From Opitutaceae bacterium (GTDB lineage: Bacteria; Verrucomicrobiota; Verrucomicrobiia; Opitutales; Opitutaceae): 64,000 nt of DNA. The position numbers and the translations under genes were made by a program. The stretch covers positions 1 to 64,000 of the forward strand of contig JANQKI010000185.1 of the NCBI GenBank assembly GCA_028281165.1, given 5' to 3'. The notes beneath the pieces were generated by a model, which was given only the letters and a program-made list of their open reading frames with translations, had not been told where the DNA came from and made no database searches. This document shows, piece after piece, positions 54,414-63,815 of this stretch (its first letter is position 1; each line of letters opens with the position of its first letter).

Positions 54414-55790
54414 CTAGGTTCCCAAGCCTAGCCTTAGACTGTCTTGTATTTCCGGGTACAAAAAAGAAAACTTGGACTCGAGTAGTTTTGCGGGCCGCAT
54501 GCGGCAGCTCGCAAGCAGTGTCTCCTCGGCCATTTCTCCAAAGATCAACTTAAGCATAGCTTGAGGAACAGGCAGGATCGTCGGTCTACTCAGAGTGTTT
54601 CCTAACGCGTTTGTGAAATCAGCATTTGTGATTTGCTCAGGAGAGCAGACATTGATCGGACCATCAAGGGTCTCGTTATAAATCACTTCGTTAGCCACTC
54701 GTATCCAGTCTTCCAAGGCAATCCATGGCATCCATTGCCTTCCATCGCCAAGTCGACCTCCTAAACCGAAACGAAAGGCAGGCAGCATCTTGGCTAATGC
54801 TCCTCCCCTGGGATCAATCACTACACCCATTCGCAAGTAAGCTACCCGCCTGGAAAAGTCATGAGCAACTTGTGCCGAATCTTCCCATTCGTGACAAAGT
54901 TCAGCCAGAAACCCTTTGCCCATTGGAGAATCCTCCGTGAAATTCTCCTGGCTGCTATCTCCGTAGAACCCTGAACCTGACGCGCAAATAAACGCGTCGA
55001 GCTTTGCTCCGGACTCCTTAAGCGAATCGACCAGAAAGCCAGTCGAATCGATGCGGCTAGTACGCAAAAGCTCCTTACGGCGCTTCGTCCATCGCCGATC
55101 CGCTAGTCCTGCTCCAGATAGTTGTATTACAACTTCAACGTTGGAGAGTTTTTCCAATTCCATGCGCTTTAGCATAGTATCCCAACCTACATCATGTTCT
55201 TCTTTCGGATGTCTTGAAAGAACGAATACCTCATGTCCTTGAGCGCGGAGGAAATTAGCCAATTGTCGACCAGTGAAACCGCTTCCGCCAGCGATACAGA
55301 TACGTTTCCGTGGCTGATCAGCAAACCGTCGATAAGTTTCGCAATCCGCGCGTGTGATGGCATGGCGATAGGCGAAAAGCTTTTCCAGTTGCCGTCTTGC
55401 GTATCCAATACCCAGTTTTTGACCCAGGAAACCTCCCGGAAGCTCGAATTGAATTCGATCATCCAACACACACTCATCTTCAGCTGAAGCTCGAAAGGAA
55501 TGCTCATGCTTCCAAGATCGGAAAGGACCTTGCCTCTGAACATCGCGAAAAGACTTTCCCGCTTCATGGCGGTCATGCTCGGCAATCCAAAGCTTGCTGA
55601 AAGGTCCTAGCTTGATTTTGAGGTCAGTCCTCGCTCCAACTTCCAATCCACCCCTTCGAGTCAGAATTTCGGATTTAACCCAAGGGGGTTGCAAACGCTC
55701 AAACGCTCCATCGCGAGTATGCCAGTTGTAGACATCCTCAGGACGAGCTTTGATCACGGACTGGAATTGAAACGTTTCCATTGCCAGCAT
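54414..55790 (-). CDS. TIGR01777-type epimerase with N-terminal SRPBCC domain
   Basis: A 458-aa fusion. The first 150 residues are a START/SRPBCC-like ligand-binding fold (FQFQSVIKARPEDVYNWHT, then GPFRSWKHEHSF). From about 160 a Rossmann NAD(P)-binding short-chain dehydrogenase/epimerase domain begins with IAGGSGFTGRQL, continues with SGSGFYGD and the family-specific WMPWIALEDWI block. Such proteins are often linked to cell division or nucleotide-sugar processes but are uncharacterised. The track start has an alternative ATG three codons later. It ends where the dapA-like gene ends. Confidence 0.86.
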   Translation of the reverse strand: MLAMETFQFQSVIKARPEDVYNWHTRDGAFERLQPPWVKSEILTRRGGLEVGARTDLKIKLGPFSKLWIAEHDRHEAGKSFRDVQRQGPFRSWKHEHSFRASAEDECVLDDRIQFELPGGFLGQKLGIGYARRQLEKLFAYRHAITRADCETYRRFADQPRKRICIAGGSGFTGRQLANFLRAQGHEVFVLSRHPKEEHDVGWDTMLKRMELEKLSNVEVVIQLSGAGLADRRWTKRRKELLRTSRIDSTGFLVDSLKESGAKLDAFICASGSGFYGDSSQENFTEDSPMGKGFLAELCHEWEDSAQVAHDFSRRVAYLRMGVVIDPRGGALAKMLPAFRFGLGGRLGDGRQWMPWIALEDWIRVANEVIYNETLDGPINVCSPEQITNADFTNALGNTLSRPTILPVPQAMLKLIFGEMAEETLLASCRMRPAKLLESKFSFLYPEIQDSLRLGLGT

Positions 55791-55899
55791 TGCTAACCTA
55801 GCGCTAACGAGGGCGTAGGCTAGAAAATACGCTTTGATGAGCGTTTCGAAAGCTATCCAACCGCTGGAAGTCTATTAAGATAGCTTCTGTATCCAGAAA

Positions 55900-57339
55900 C
55901 TAGATAGAGGTCAAATAAAGCTCTTCGTATTGACGAGCCGCTTTTTTCCAAGAGAAGTCTCGAGCCATTCCGTTTTGCTGCGCTTTGCTATACGCTTGCT
56001 TATTCTTAAATAGTTTCAGCGATTCCTCCAAGGCTACTTTCAGTCCTTCATCTGTCGGCTCGAAAGAGATGCCAGCTCCTTTTTCTGGATCATCGGATAT
56101 GCTGAGAACCGTATCTTTTAGTCCTCCAACGTTGGATACAATAGGCACAGCCCCATAACGCTGGCTGTACATTTGATTAAGACCGCATGGCTCGAATATC
56201 GAAGGCATGAGATAGAAATCAGAACCGGCCTCAACCAGATGCGACATACTTTCGTCCAACTTCATAGCCACAGCGATGTGCTGGGGATGAGCCTTAACCC
56301 AGCGTTTCAAGGCTCTCTCGTAGTTCTGGTCGCCCATTCCGAGTATAATCAGCCGACAGTTATTCTTAACGAAGAAATTCATACTGCGCAAAACCAGATC
56401 CAATCCTTTCTGCTCAGTTAGGCGACAAATCATCCCGTAGACAGGTTTGTCCGTCGGAGGAAGTTTAACTTCGTCCAACAGCAAAGACCGGCATGCCGAT
56501 TTCCCATCAAGCTTATCAACGCTGTAATAGGCCGGCAGCGCATCATCAGAGCTTGGATCCCAAACGTCCGTATCGATACCGTTGGCGACCCCGATCAGAT
56601 CTTCTTCACGCACGGCTAAAACCCCATCCAACCCGCAGCCAAAGTCTGGAGTCAGAATCTCGCGAGCGTAATTCGGGCTGACCGTCATAATCTTGTCGGC
56701 AAAGAATATGCCTCCTTTGATCATGCTGATTTGCTCGTAGAACTCGAGTCCGTCCACAGCATTGAACTCTTCAGGCAGATTCGTGAAACGAAAAGACCGG
56801 CTCGGGAAAAGTCCCTGAAAGGCCAGGTTATGTATGGAAAAAAATGTTTTTAAAGCGAGCGAGGTTGTTGAATCCTGCTCCTCAATACGAAGGAAAAGCG
56901 GGGCTAAGGCCGTCTGCCAGTCATGGCAATGGAGAATGTCTGCCTTGATATCGAGCAGATGCATTGTCTCCACAATCGCTTTACAAAAATAGATGTAGCG
57001 ACGATCATTATCGTCATAGTCGCGACCCGGTTGTCCGTAAAGGAAACTGCGATCGAAAAATTCGTCGCGTCGGATGATATACAACGTTTGCCTCTTGCTC
57101 AAAGGCAACGAGTAGACTTCGCCTCGCAAAAAATCCTGATCCATTTCCAACTGCAGGACGAGCTTCAGCTTGGCTTTCTTAAAGGCCGCGGACTCCAAAA
57201 TCTGACGATAGCCGGGAAGGATGAACGAAACGTCGTGACCGAATTCCGCGAGCGACTTGCTTAATGCGGCGCAAACATCTGCCAGACCGCCTGTTTTAAC
57301 GAAGGGAAATAACTCGCTTGCCGCATGAACAATTTTCAT
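55900..57339 (-). CDS. glgA: Glycogen synthase (ADP-glucose)
   Basis: Starch-synthase-like GT5 enzyme that adds glucose from ADP-glucose to glycogen. The KTGGLADV substrate motif follows the preferred start at 57337-57339 (MKIVHAASELFPF); 14 further residues upstream are unlikely to be native. Other blocks include PGYRQIL, HCHDWQTAL, SIHNLAFQG, GVANGIDTDVWDP and PSIFEPCGLNQMYSQRYG near the C-terminus. Length is about 479 aa. It is divergent from rnr. Confidence 0.94.
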   Translation of the reverse strand: MKIVHAASELFPFVKTGGLADVCAALSKSLAEFGHDVSFILPGYRQILESAAFKKAKLKLVLQLEMDQDFLRGEVYSLPLSKRQTLYIIRRDEFFDRSFLYGQPGRDYDDNDRRYIYFCKAIVETMHLLDIKADILHCHDWQTALAPLFLRIEEQDSTTSLALKTFFSIHNLAFQGLFPSRSFRFTNLPEEFNAVDGLEFYEQISMIKGGIFFADKIMTVSPNYAREILTPDFGCGLDGVLAVREEDLIGVANGIDTDVWDPSSDDALPAYYSVDKLDGKSACRSLLLDEVKLPPTDKPVYGMICRLTEQKGLDLVLRSMNFFVKNNCRLIILGMGDQNYERALKRWVKAHPQHIAVAMKLDESMSHLVEAGSDFYLMPSIFEPCGLNQMYSQRYGAVPIVSNVGGLKDTVLSISDDPEKGAGISFEPTDEGLKVALEESLKLFKNKQAYSKAQQNGMARDFSWKKAARQYEELYLTSI

Positions 57340-57405
57340 AACTGAGTGATCAAGCAGTAGAGATTGAGACGAGGAATCCAATCAAAAACCTATAGCGACC
57401 AATAA

Positions 57406-59706
57406 ATGAAACTCAGAGAGCGAATAATCGCCTTGATGCGATCCAATGACTACGTCCCGATGGACAAAAAGGAGCTCCTAAACGCTTTGGATTTAACGAA
57501 AAAGAATGGTCGTAAATTGGACTATGAACTCCGATTGCTACTCAGTAACGGCCAAATCATTAAAATTAAGGGAGGCCGTCATTGCATCACTAGTGATGCG
57601 GACTTGGTTACGGGAAAGATACATTTTCGGCAAACAGGAACAGCCATAGTCATCCCAGATCTAGCATCAAACGGGAAACTTCCTATCCAAATCGATGCAG
57701 AAGACACCAGTGTTGCCATGCACGGCGATGAGGTCGTGGTTAGGCTCTACGACGAGTTTCATAAGACTCGCCACAAGCGCAGAGGGAGACGGAAGACCAA
57801 CGGTAGACCAAGTCGAAATGGTCCATCTGGGAGAGTCATACGCATTAAGCAAAGGGCTAGAACAACCGTGGTCGGCAACCTTCAGAAAACGCGATTCTTC
57901 CATTATGTGGTGCCGGATGACCCTCGCATCATCCACGACATATATGTTCCTGATCCTGCAAAATCCGATCTGCATCCGAAACCGAAAGTCGGTAGCAAGG
58001 TAGTGGTCAAACTCCACGAGTGGGAGCAAAAGCACGTCAATCCTGAGGGAGAAATTATCGAGAACCTAGGATCGACGCATGAGCCGCAGGCCGAGCTTAT
58101 GGCGATCTTGCACAAATACGACCTCGATCTTAATTTTCCCCAAACGGTTGTCAAAGAAGCCAAGGCCATCGATCAGAATATCAGCAAAAACCAGCTCGTT
58201 GGAAGACTAGACTTGCGTAATGAATTTACTATTACAATCGATCCCGATGATGCCAAAGATTTCGACGACGCGCTTTCCGTGCAAAGAATCGATGGTGACC
58301 ATATTAAAATCGGTATCCATATCGCGGATGTAGGAGCTTACGTAAAATCCGGTACTCACATGGATAAGGAAGCTCAGTCGCGAGGCAACTCGACCTACCT
58401 GGTAGGCACGGTTATTCCGATGCTGCCTCACGAACTTTCCAACGGCATTTGCAGCCTGAAGGAAGGGGTTGATCGCCTCGTAAAATCGGTATTCATGACC
58501 TTCACATTAGCAGGCAAGCTTCGGGATATCGAATTCTTCAATACAGTAATTCGTAGCGACAAACGTCTCACCTACAAGCAAGCCCACGCGATCATCTATT
58601 CAGAGAGTCTGCAGGAAATCAGGGACCTAAAACGTCCACCTGCTCATCAAACCGGATTTACTGGTAAGGCTCTCGATGAACTGAGCGACGACGAACTGGA
58701 GAAAATACGCGACCATCTAAAACAATTATGGATTGTCGCCGCTCGACTTCGTGGCGACCGCATGAGGAAAGGCAGTTTGGATCTGGATATGCCGGAAACG
58801 AAAATCTTCGTTGATGAGGAAGGCTATGCCGATCGACTGGAAAAAATAACGAACGACGAGAGTCATCAGCTCATCGAAGAGTTCATGCTAGCGGCCAATG
58901 AAGCCGTGGCTAAAGCACTCAATACGGCAGGGCTACCTTGCATTTATCGATCCCACGACGATCCAGATGAAGAGAAGCTTGAAGAGCTGCAGGAATTTCT
59001 AGGGACCTTTGGCGTGCAGGCCAAAAACCTGGGGGAACGCAAAGAGATGCTCAAAATGCTCAAGCTGCTGGAAGGTCATCCTCAAGGCCATTTGCTGAAA
59101 ACACAGGTCCTTCGATCTCTGAAAAAAGCCGCTTATACGGCAACGGCAGACGGGCACTATGGATTATACAAGCGTCACTATTGTCACTTTACTTCGCCCA
59201 TTCGACGCTACTCGGATTTGGTCGTTCATCGTGTTTTCGAATTCTATTTAGTGAAGTTCGCGGGAAGGCAGCCTCTCCATGGAGAGGGCTCACGCTACTA
59301 TGCTAATCGGATCGCTTCTCTATCGGAGCACTTAAGCCGGACAGAGGTGAACAGCATCGAAGCTGAACGCGAATCGGTTAAGGTGAAACTGTTGGAGTTC
59401 TTTGAACGGGAATTGGGGAAGAAAAAGAAGACTCAATTCACTGCTGTGATCACAGAAGTACGGAATCATGGAATGTTTATCGAGCTTACCGAATCGGGAG
59501 CTTTTGGAATGATTCACATATCGACTCTAACCGACGATCTTTACCGAGTGGAATCAGATGGATCGTCCATATACGGAAGGAAAAGCAATCGAAGATACCG
59601 AGTTGGGCAGAAGATAAACGTTTTGGTGGATCGGGTGGATCGCTTTAAGCGGCAAGTCGATTTTCGCATTCCGATGGGCAAGAAAGGAGCAAAATCAAAA
59701 CGATAG
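57406..59706 (+). CDS. rnr: Ribonuclease R
   Basis: A 3'-5' exoribonuclease of the RNB family (766 aa) that degrades structured RNA. The N-terminal winged-helix region is followed by cold-shock-like domains, then the RNB catalytic domain with DPDDAKDFDDALSV (four acidic metal ligands) and SNGICSLKEGVDRL, and the C-terminal S1 domain (FTAVITEVRNHGMFIELTE) with a basic tail. Order and size match RNase R more than RNase II. Confidence 0.94.
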   Translation: MKLRERIIALMRSNDYVPMDKKELLNALDLTKKNGRKLDYELRLLLSNGQIIKIKGGRHCITSDADLVTGKIHFRQTGTAIVIPDLASNGKLPIQIDAEDTSVAMHGDEVVVRLYDEFHKTRHKRRGRRKTNGRPSRNGPSGRVIRIKQRARTTVVGNLQKTRFFHYVVPDDPRIIHDIYVPDPAKSDLHPKPKVGSKVVVKLHEWEQKHVNPEGEIIENLGSTHEPQAELMAILHKYDLDLNFPQTVVKEAKAIDQNISKNQLVGRLDLRNEFTITIDPDDAKDFDDALSVQRIDGDHIKIGIHIADVGAYVKSGTHMDKEAQSRGNSTYLVGTVIPMLPHELSNGICSLKEGVDRLVKSVFMTFTLAGKLRDIEFFNTVIRSDKRLTYKQAHAIIYSESLQEIRDLKRPPAHQTGFTGKALDELSDDELEKIRDHLKQLWIVAARLRGDRMRKGSLDLDMPETKIFVDEEGYADRLEKITNDESHQLIEEFMLAANEAVAKALNTAGLPCIYRSHDDPDEEKLEELQEFLGTFGVQAKNLGERKEMLKMLKLLEGHPQGHLLKTQVLRSLKKAAYTATADGHYGLYKRHYCHFTSPIRRYSDLVVHRVFEFYLVKFAGRQPLHGEGSRYYANRIASLSEHLSRTEVNSIEAERESVKVKLLEFFERELGKKKKTQFTAVITEVRNHGMFIELTESGAFGMIHISTLTDDLYRVESDGSSIYGRKSNRRYRVGQKINVLVDRVDRFKRQVDFRIPMGKKGAKSKR

Positions 59707-59812
59707 TTAAGAGAGGCAGGGCAAATACAAGCCTCCGAGAGGTTCAGATTGGGCTAGTATTCGCGAACCCAGCGCTTGCTTAAGCTAACGAAAATAGCTT
59801 ACCTACTTGGTC

Positions 59813-60355
59813 ATGGAACACTATAATTACCAAGACGAATTCAAGCGTTTGTACGATCGCGCGGTCAAACTTTACGGCGAAGACAATCACGACAAAGCGA
59901 ATTATTTCAGCGAAGAAGAGCAGGCATTCCTTAAATCAAGTGGATGGAGAATCCAGGACTTCTACGACTATGCTGAGGATATGAATCACGGAGGCCAGCC
60001 TTCCTACGAAATCGCTCAATCGATCGAACAAGCCCGTCGCGACTATTTTCTGCATATTCAGAACAGTAAGCCCTCATCGCATCGTATAACCGTAGAGGAG
60101 CTACCAGCGAAAACGGATTCAGTTCAAGGCATCGAATGGCTCCCACGCATCCTCCCTAAAGCCAGAGCGAAACTAAAAGGAGAGCTTCCCGAAGAAATCA
60201 TGTATTGCTGTGGCGGTGACAGAAAGTTTCTAAAAACGCATGACATACATCCCGCCGAGTTCCTGCGTGTTGTTTGGGCAAACATGGATAACGATAGCGG
60301 GATTATCGAGTTCGTGCAAAAACGCAGCCCTGCCTTAGCGGGAGCTTCAGCCTAG
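59813..60355 (+). CDS. DUF5069 domain protein
   Basis: A 180-aa protein from ATG 59813 (the track's TTG 59807 adds two residues). The C-terminal domain contains WLPRILPKARAKLKGELPEE, then an aspartate-rich ending, resembling the DUF5069 pattern. The first 90 residues are an acidic helical domain with YFSEEEQAFLKSSGWRIQDFYDYAED. No catalytic motif or membrane part is visible. Function is unknown. Confidence 0.75.
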   Translation: MEHYNYQDEFKRLYDRAVKLYGEDNHDKANYFSEEEQAFLKSSGWRIQDFYDYAEDMNHGGQPSYEIAQSIEQARRDYFLHIQNSKPSSHRITVEELPAKTDSVQGIEWLPRILPKARAKLKGELPEEIMYCCGGDRKFLKTHDIHPAEFLRVVWANMDNDSGIIEFVQKRSPALAGASA

Positions 60356-60456
60356 AACAAAGAAATTAAATTCGGCTGCTGATCCCTTCTGGAATGGGAT
60401 TAGCGAGCCCGGAAAATGACAACGCCATCGAATCGCTTACAGATAGCGGGCAATGA

Positions 60457-60535
60457 CGATTTTACACGATGGTAGGGAGGCTTGTCCTCAAGCCCCCTAC
60501 CATCGCTTACGCTATTATTGGACGGTCTAAGAAAC
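60457..60535. repeat. REP/MITE-like palindromic element, copy 2 (short form)
   Basis: The core hairpin 60472-60502 (GGTAGGGAGGCTTG paired with CAAGCCCCCTACC around a TCCT loop) matches the left arm of the 18.0-kb element. The right flank shares CGCTTAC and TTATTGGAC. It looks like a collapsed form in which the inner arm and loop are lost. It lies immediately downstream of the DegP/HtrA stop codon. Confidence 0.7.
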
Positions 60536-60543
60536 TTTGCAGC

Positions 60544-61980
60544 CTACTCGACAATAATCGCGAGTATCCGGTAAATGCCTCGATTGTAGACAAAGAAAAC
60601 GTTGCGTCCCTCTTTCAGATTATCCTTGGCTTCAGAAACGGAAGATATCCTGTCCCCATTCACCTTTTCGATAACCATTCCGACAGGAATCCGCCCAGCG
60701 TAGGGACTATCTGGAGACACTTCAGTTACGACAATGCCTTCCATTTCGTCGTCCAGCTCGAATTGCTTACGAAGCTCCGAATTCAAGGCTTGAGCTTTTA
60801 CGCCCTCGATAAATTCTCCACGATTGGTGGAACCTGCTACAGTCGGGCCGCTATCTTTCTCTACCAATGTGGCATAGAGCGTCTTAGGCTTTCCATTACG
60901 CATGATGTCTAATTCAACATCGGCTCCTGGTTTCTTGCCAGCGATCTTCAAACTGAGATCGCGATCCGAAGAAACTTCTTCTCCATCAACTCTAATAATG
61001 ACGTCCTCTTGTCGCAAACCAGCTCTATCCGCAGGAGAATCTGGACTTATAGTCAGCACCAAGGCGCCATAGGGCCGATCAAGACCATAGTACTCAGCAA
61101 GATCGTTATCCACAGGTTGGATACCAACTCCAAGAAATCCTCGAGTAACCTTCCCCTCTTCTACCAGGCTGCTCATGACAAAATATGCCAGGTTGGAGGG
61201 AACGGCAAAGCCAATACCGATATTCCCTGTCGTTCTACCATCGGTAATAATTAGAGTATTGATACCGATCAGTCTTCCATGAGCGTCAACCAAAGCCCCA
61301 CCCGAATTGCCTTGGTTGATCGAAGCGTCCGTCTGAATAAAGTCCTGATAGCCAACATCAATTCGATTAAGATTGTTGCGGCCTTTCGCTGAGACAATGC
61401 CCATGGTAGCGGATTGCCCCACTCCTAACGGATTGCCAATGGCGAAGACGACATCCCCAATCTCAATGCCATCGCTATCCGTAATCGTCGCATAGGGCAG
61501 ATCGTCGGCATCCACTTTAAGAACCGCAATGTCGGTCAAAGGGTCAGTGCCTACTACTTCCGCTTCGTACTTGGAACCGTCATTCAAAACGATGGAAACC
61601 GTGTCAGCGCCATCGACTACATGATTGTTGGTGAGCACGTATCCATTTTTGGATACAATCACACCAGAACCAAGACCTTCAAGCTCTCGATTCTGTGGCG
61701 GCATTCCTCCACCGAAAAATCTCCAAAGTGGATCTTGTGTATAGCGACTCAAATCGACGATCTTCTTGGAGGAAACACTAACCACCGCAGGGGTGATGCG
61801 ATTCAATGAATCGGCGTAGCTCACGACGCCACCATTCAAAGATCGATCAAGTGGATCCTCATCGAATTCGACAAGCTCAGCCACCACCGGCGTGTCATGG
61901 TCTTTTGCGGACAAAGCCCAAGAAGATAGGATGCCCAAGCTAAAAGCCAAAAAAGTATATCTAATATATTTCGTTGTCAT
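60544..61980 (-). CDS. DegP/HtrA-type periplasmic serine protease
   Basis: Periplasmic quality-control protease (478 aa). After a Sec-type signal (about 7-25, ending in SAKD) the trypsin-like domain has the triad His120 (TNNHVVDG), Asp150 (TDIAVLK) and Ser226 (GNSGGAL). Two PDZ domains follow (about 285-370 and 390-475). Length fits the DegQ/MucD type. It is 53 bp downstream of lpxD on the same strand. Confidence 0.94.
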   Translation of the reverse strand: MTTKYIRYTFLAFSLGILSSWALSAKDHDTPVVAELVEFDEDPLDRSLNGGVVSYADSLNRITPAVVSVSSKKIVDLSRYTQDPLWRFFGGGMPPQNRELEGLGSGVIVSKNGYVLTNNHVVDGADTVSIVLNDGSKYEAEVVGTDPLTDIAVLKVDADDLPYATITDSDGIEIGDVVFAIGNPLGVGQSATMGIVSAKGRNNLNRIDVGYQDFIQTDASINQGNSGGALVDAHGRLIGINTLIITDGRTTGNIGIGFAVPSNLAYFVMSSLVEEGKVTRGFLGVGIQPVDNDLAEYYGLDRPYGALVLTISPDSPADRAGLRQEDVIIRVDGEEVSSDRDLSLKIAGKKPGADVELDIMRNGKPKTLYATLVEKDSGPTVAGSTNRGEFIEGVKAQALNSELRKQFELDDEMEGIVVTEVSPDSPYAGRIPVGMVIEKVNGDRISSVSEAKDNLKEGRNVFFVYNRGIYRILAIIVE

Positions 61981-62033
61981 CTGAGATTTTTAAGACACAT
62001 GCGCTAACGCAAAGTTTCCAAAGTTGATTGCGG

Positions 62034-63077
62034 TTACTGCTTCAAGCCCAAGCTCGCTTCGATCGCTTTCATTCGAGAGAAAAGATCGGGAAGCTTGCGA
62101 GTCAATACAGTTAAGCGCTGGTAAACGTTCAACGCAACAGCAGGAACACCACCGTACTTCGTTCCTGGTTCCAAATCGGAAAACGCCACTGAACAACCAG
62201 CTACCTGAGCTCCTTTACCTATAGTAAGATGACCGGAAGCTCCCGCTCTACCGCCGAAAACAGCGAAATCTTCAATGATCGCGCTACCAGCGATTCCCAC
62301 CTGAGCGCAAAGGATGCAATGCTGCCCTATCCTGACATTATGCCCTATCTGAACTTGATTATCGATCTTAGTTCCAGAACCAACTGTGGTTGGGCCTAAA
62401 CGCCCACGATCAATGGTAGTGTTTGCTCCAATTTCCACATCATCTCCTATCTCGACATTGCCGAGCTGAGGGATTTTCTCATGACGACCGTCAACGAATT
62501 CATAGGCATAGCCATCGGCTCCCAAAACGACGCCTGAATGAATCGTCACACGATTCCCAATACAAGTGTCCTCCATCAGAGTCACCCTTGGCTTAAGCCA
62601 GCAATCCTCTCCAACCTTTACGCCTCTTCCTAAAAAACAGCCCGCCTCAATCGAAGAACCAGCGGCCACCTGTACATCATCCTCGATTATGCAGCCAGGA
62701 CCAACATAAGCCGATTCGTTTATAACAGCAGATTCGGAAATAGTCGTTGAAATATGGATACCAACAGGTTTCCTTGGATATTGCTGTCGAGCGATTTCCT
62801 CGCAAATTCTCGCCAGAGCTATGGAAGGTTGGGCCGTATGCAAGAAAAGCTGATTCTCTTGGGGTTCTAGCTCGAAATCTTCGGGTACGAGAATTACCGA
62901 AGCCTGGCTTAAACCGACCTGATCTCGATATTTATCGAGATGAAGAAAAGAGAGGTCTCCCTCTCGAGCCTCGCTCAGCGTAGCAACACCTGTTATCGAA
63001 TCACCAGGATAATTGCCTCTTTGCCTAGAAGGTCCTACGCGCTTTTTAATGGACTCGATTGAATACTCTACTCGCAT
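62034..63077 (-). CDS. lpxD: UDP-3-O-acylglucosamine N-acyltransferase
   Basis: Lipid A enzyme adding the second acyl chain to UDP-3-O-acyl-glucosamine. The N-terminal domain (about 1-105; [16 protein letters not shown], then [14 protein letters not shown]) precedes a left-handed beta-helix with repeats and the catalytic His in IGHNVRIG. Length (347 aa) is normal. It is downstream of skp/ompH but a terminator lies between, so it may have its own promoter. Confidence 0.94.
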   Translation of the reverse strand: MRVEYSIESIKKRVGPSRQRGNYPGDSITGVATLSEAREGDLSFLHLDKYRDQVGLSQASVILVPEDFELEPQENQLFLHTAQPSIALARICEEIARQQYPRKPVGIHISTTISESAVINESAYVGPGCIIEDDVQVAAGSSIEAGCFLGRGVKVGEDCWLKPRVTLMEDTCIGNRVTIHSGVVLGADGYAYEFVDGRHEKIPQLGNVEIGDDVEIGANTTIDRGRLGPTTVGSGTKIDNQVQIGHNVRIGQHCILCAQVGIAGSAIIEDFAVFGGRAGASGHLTIGKGAQVAGCSVAFSDLEPGTKYGGVPAVALNVYQRLTVLTRKLPDLFSRMKAIEASLGLKQ

Positions 63078-63130
63078 CGATCGTATCTATAGGGAGCTTC
63101 TGCTCACTCAGGCCTGAATCGGCAATAGAA

Positions 63131-63163
63131 AAATAAAAACCCCGCCAGACATAGGCGGGGGTT
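63131..63163 (-). terminator. Intrinsic terminator between ompH and lpxD
   Basis: The minus-strand stem CCCCGCC/GGCGGGG (plus-strand 63140-63146 and 63154-63160) is followed by a T-rich run (plus-strand A-run at 63131-63139). It would limit readthrough from bamA-ompH into lpxD. Confidence 0.85.
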
Positions 63164-63189
63164 TAGAAAATCAAATAACGCAATTAGGG

Positions 63190-63786
63190 CTACTCAGTAG
63201 ATTCGTCCTGACCCTTAGTAGCATTGATTCGAGCGATCACGTCGTCGGTAATTTCATATGACGAGGAAGCGTAGATAACAGTTGGCATGCCATTGCGAGA
63301 AGCTCCCGACAAATCGAATACCAAGGTTGCTCCTTTTTCTTCTGCAATCGCGTCAATCACATCTTTGATGTCCTTAGTATATAGGCTCATCTGAGTGCGG
63401 TTACGAGCTTCGATGGAGCGTTGCATGTTATTGACGAACTGCTCGATTTCAGCCTGCTTCTGCTGGATTTCAGCCGCCTTAGCCTTAGCATCTTCCGTAG
63501 CTTCTTCCCGAGCTTCAGTAGTGAGAATATCGCTACCAGCCTGCTCGACTAGCTCCTGATATTCCTGCATCAAGGCCTGACCTTCCTCGTTCATCTTGCC
63601 GATTCTTTCTCGACCCTGTTCTTGAGTGGTATTTATTTCCTCGGCAAATTCCTGCACCCTGTAGTACTCAGTAGCTGCACGAGCGACGTCCACTGTGAGC
63701 ACGACTGGCTGCTGAGCCATGAGTGTCGAAAGACTGGCTGCAAGTGTGAAGCCGAGAATCGAAATTAATGTTCTGAATGGGTTCAT
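63190..63786 (-). CDS. Periplasmic chaperone Skp/OmpH family protein
   Basis: A 198-aa protein with a clear signal peptide (ISILGFTLAASLSTLMAQ) and a mature part dominated by a long coiled coil (about 55-135, rich in Glu, Gln, Ala and Lys), then a C-terminal beta segment. This is the Skp/OmpH family of chaperones for outer-membrane proteins. It follows bamA on the same strand, as in many Gram-negative bacteria. Confidence 0.9.
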   Translation of the reverse strand: MNPFRTLISILGFTLAASLSTLMAQQPVVLTVDVARAATEYYRVQEFAEEINTTQEQGRERIGKMNEEGQALMQEYQELVEQAGSDILTTEAREEATEDAKAKAAEIQQKQAEIEQFVNNMQRSIEARNRTQMSLYTKDIKDVIDAIAEEKGATLVFDLSGASRNGMPTVIYASSSYEITDDVIARINATKGQDESTE

Positions 63787-63815
63787 AATCTTGTAGTTGA
63801 GGTTATCAGGGTAAT

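Noticed and set aside
60469-60912. 147-codon frame starting in the palindromic repeat, antisense to the protease
   Set aside because: It begins inside the repeat element and runs antisense through conserved PDZ coding sequence.
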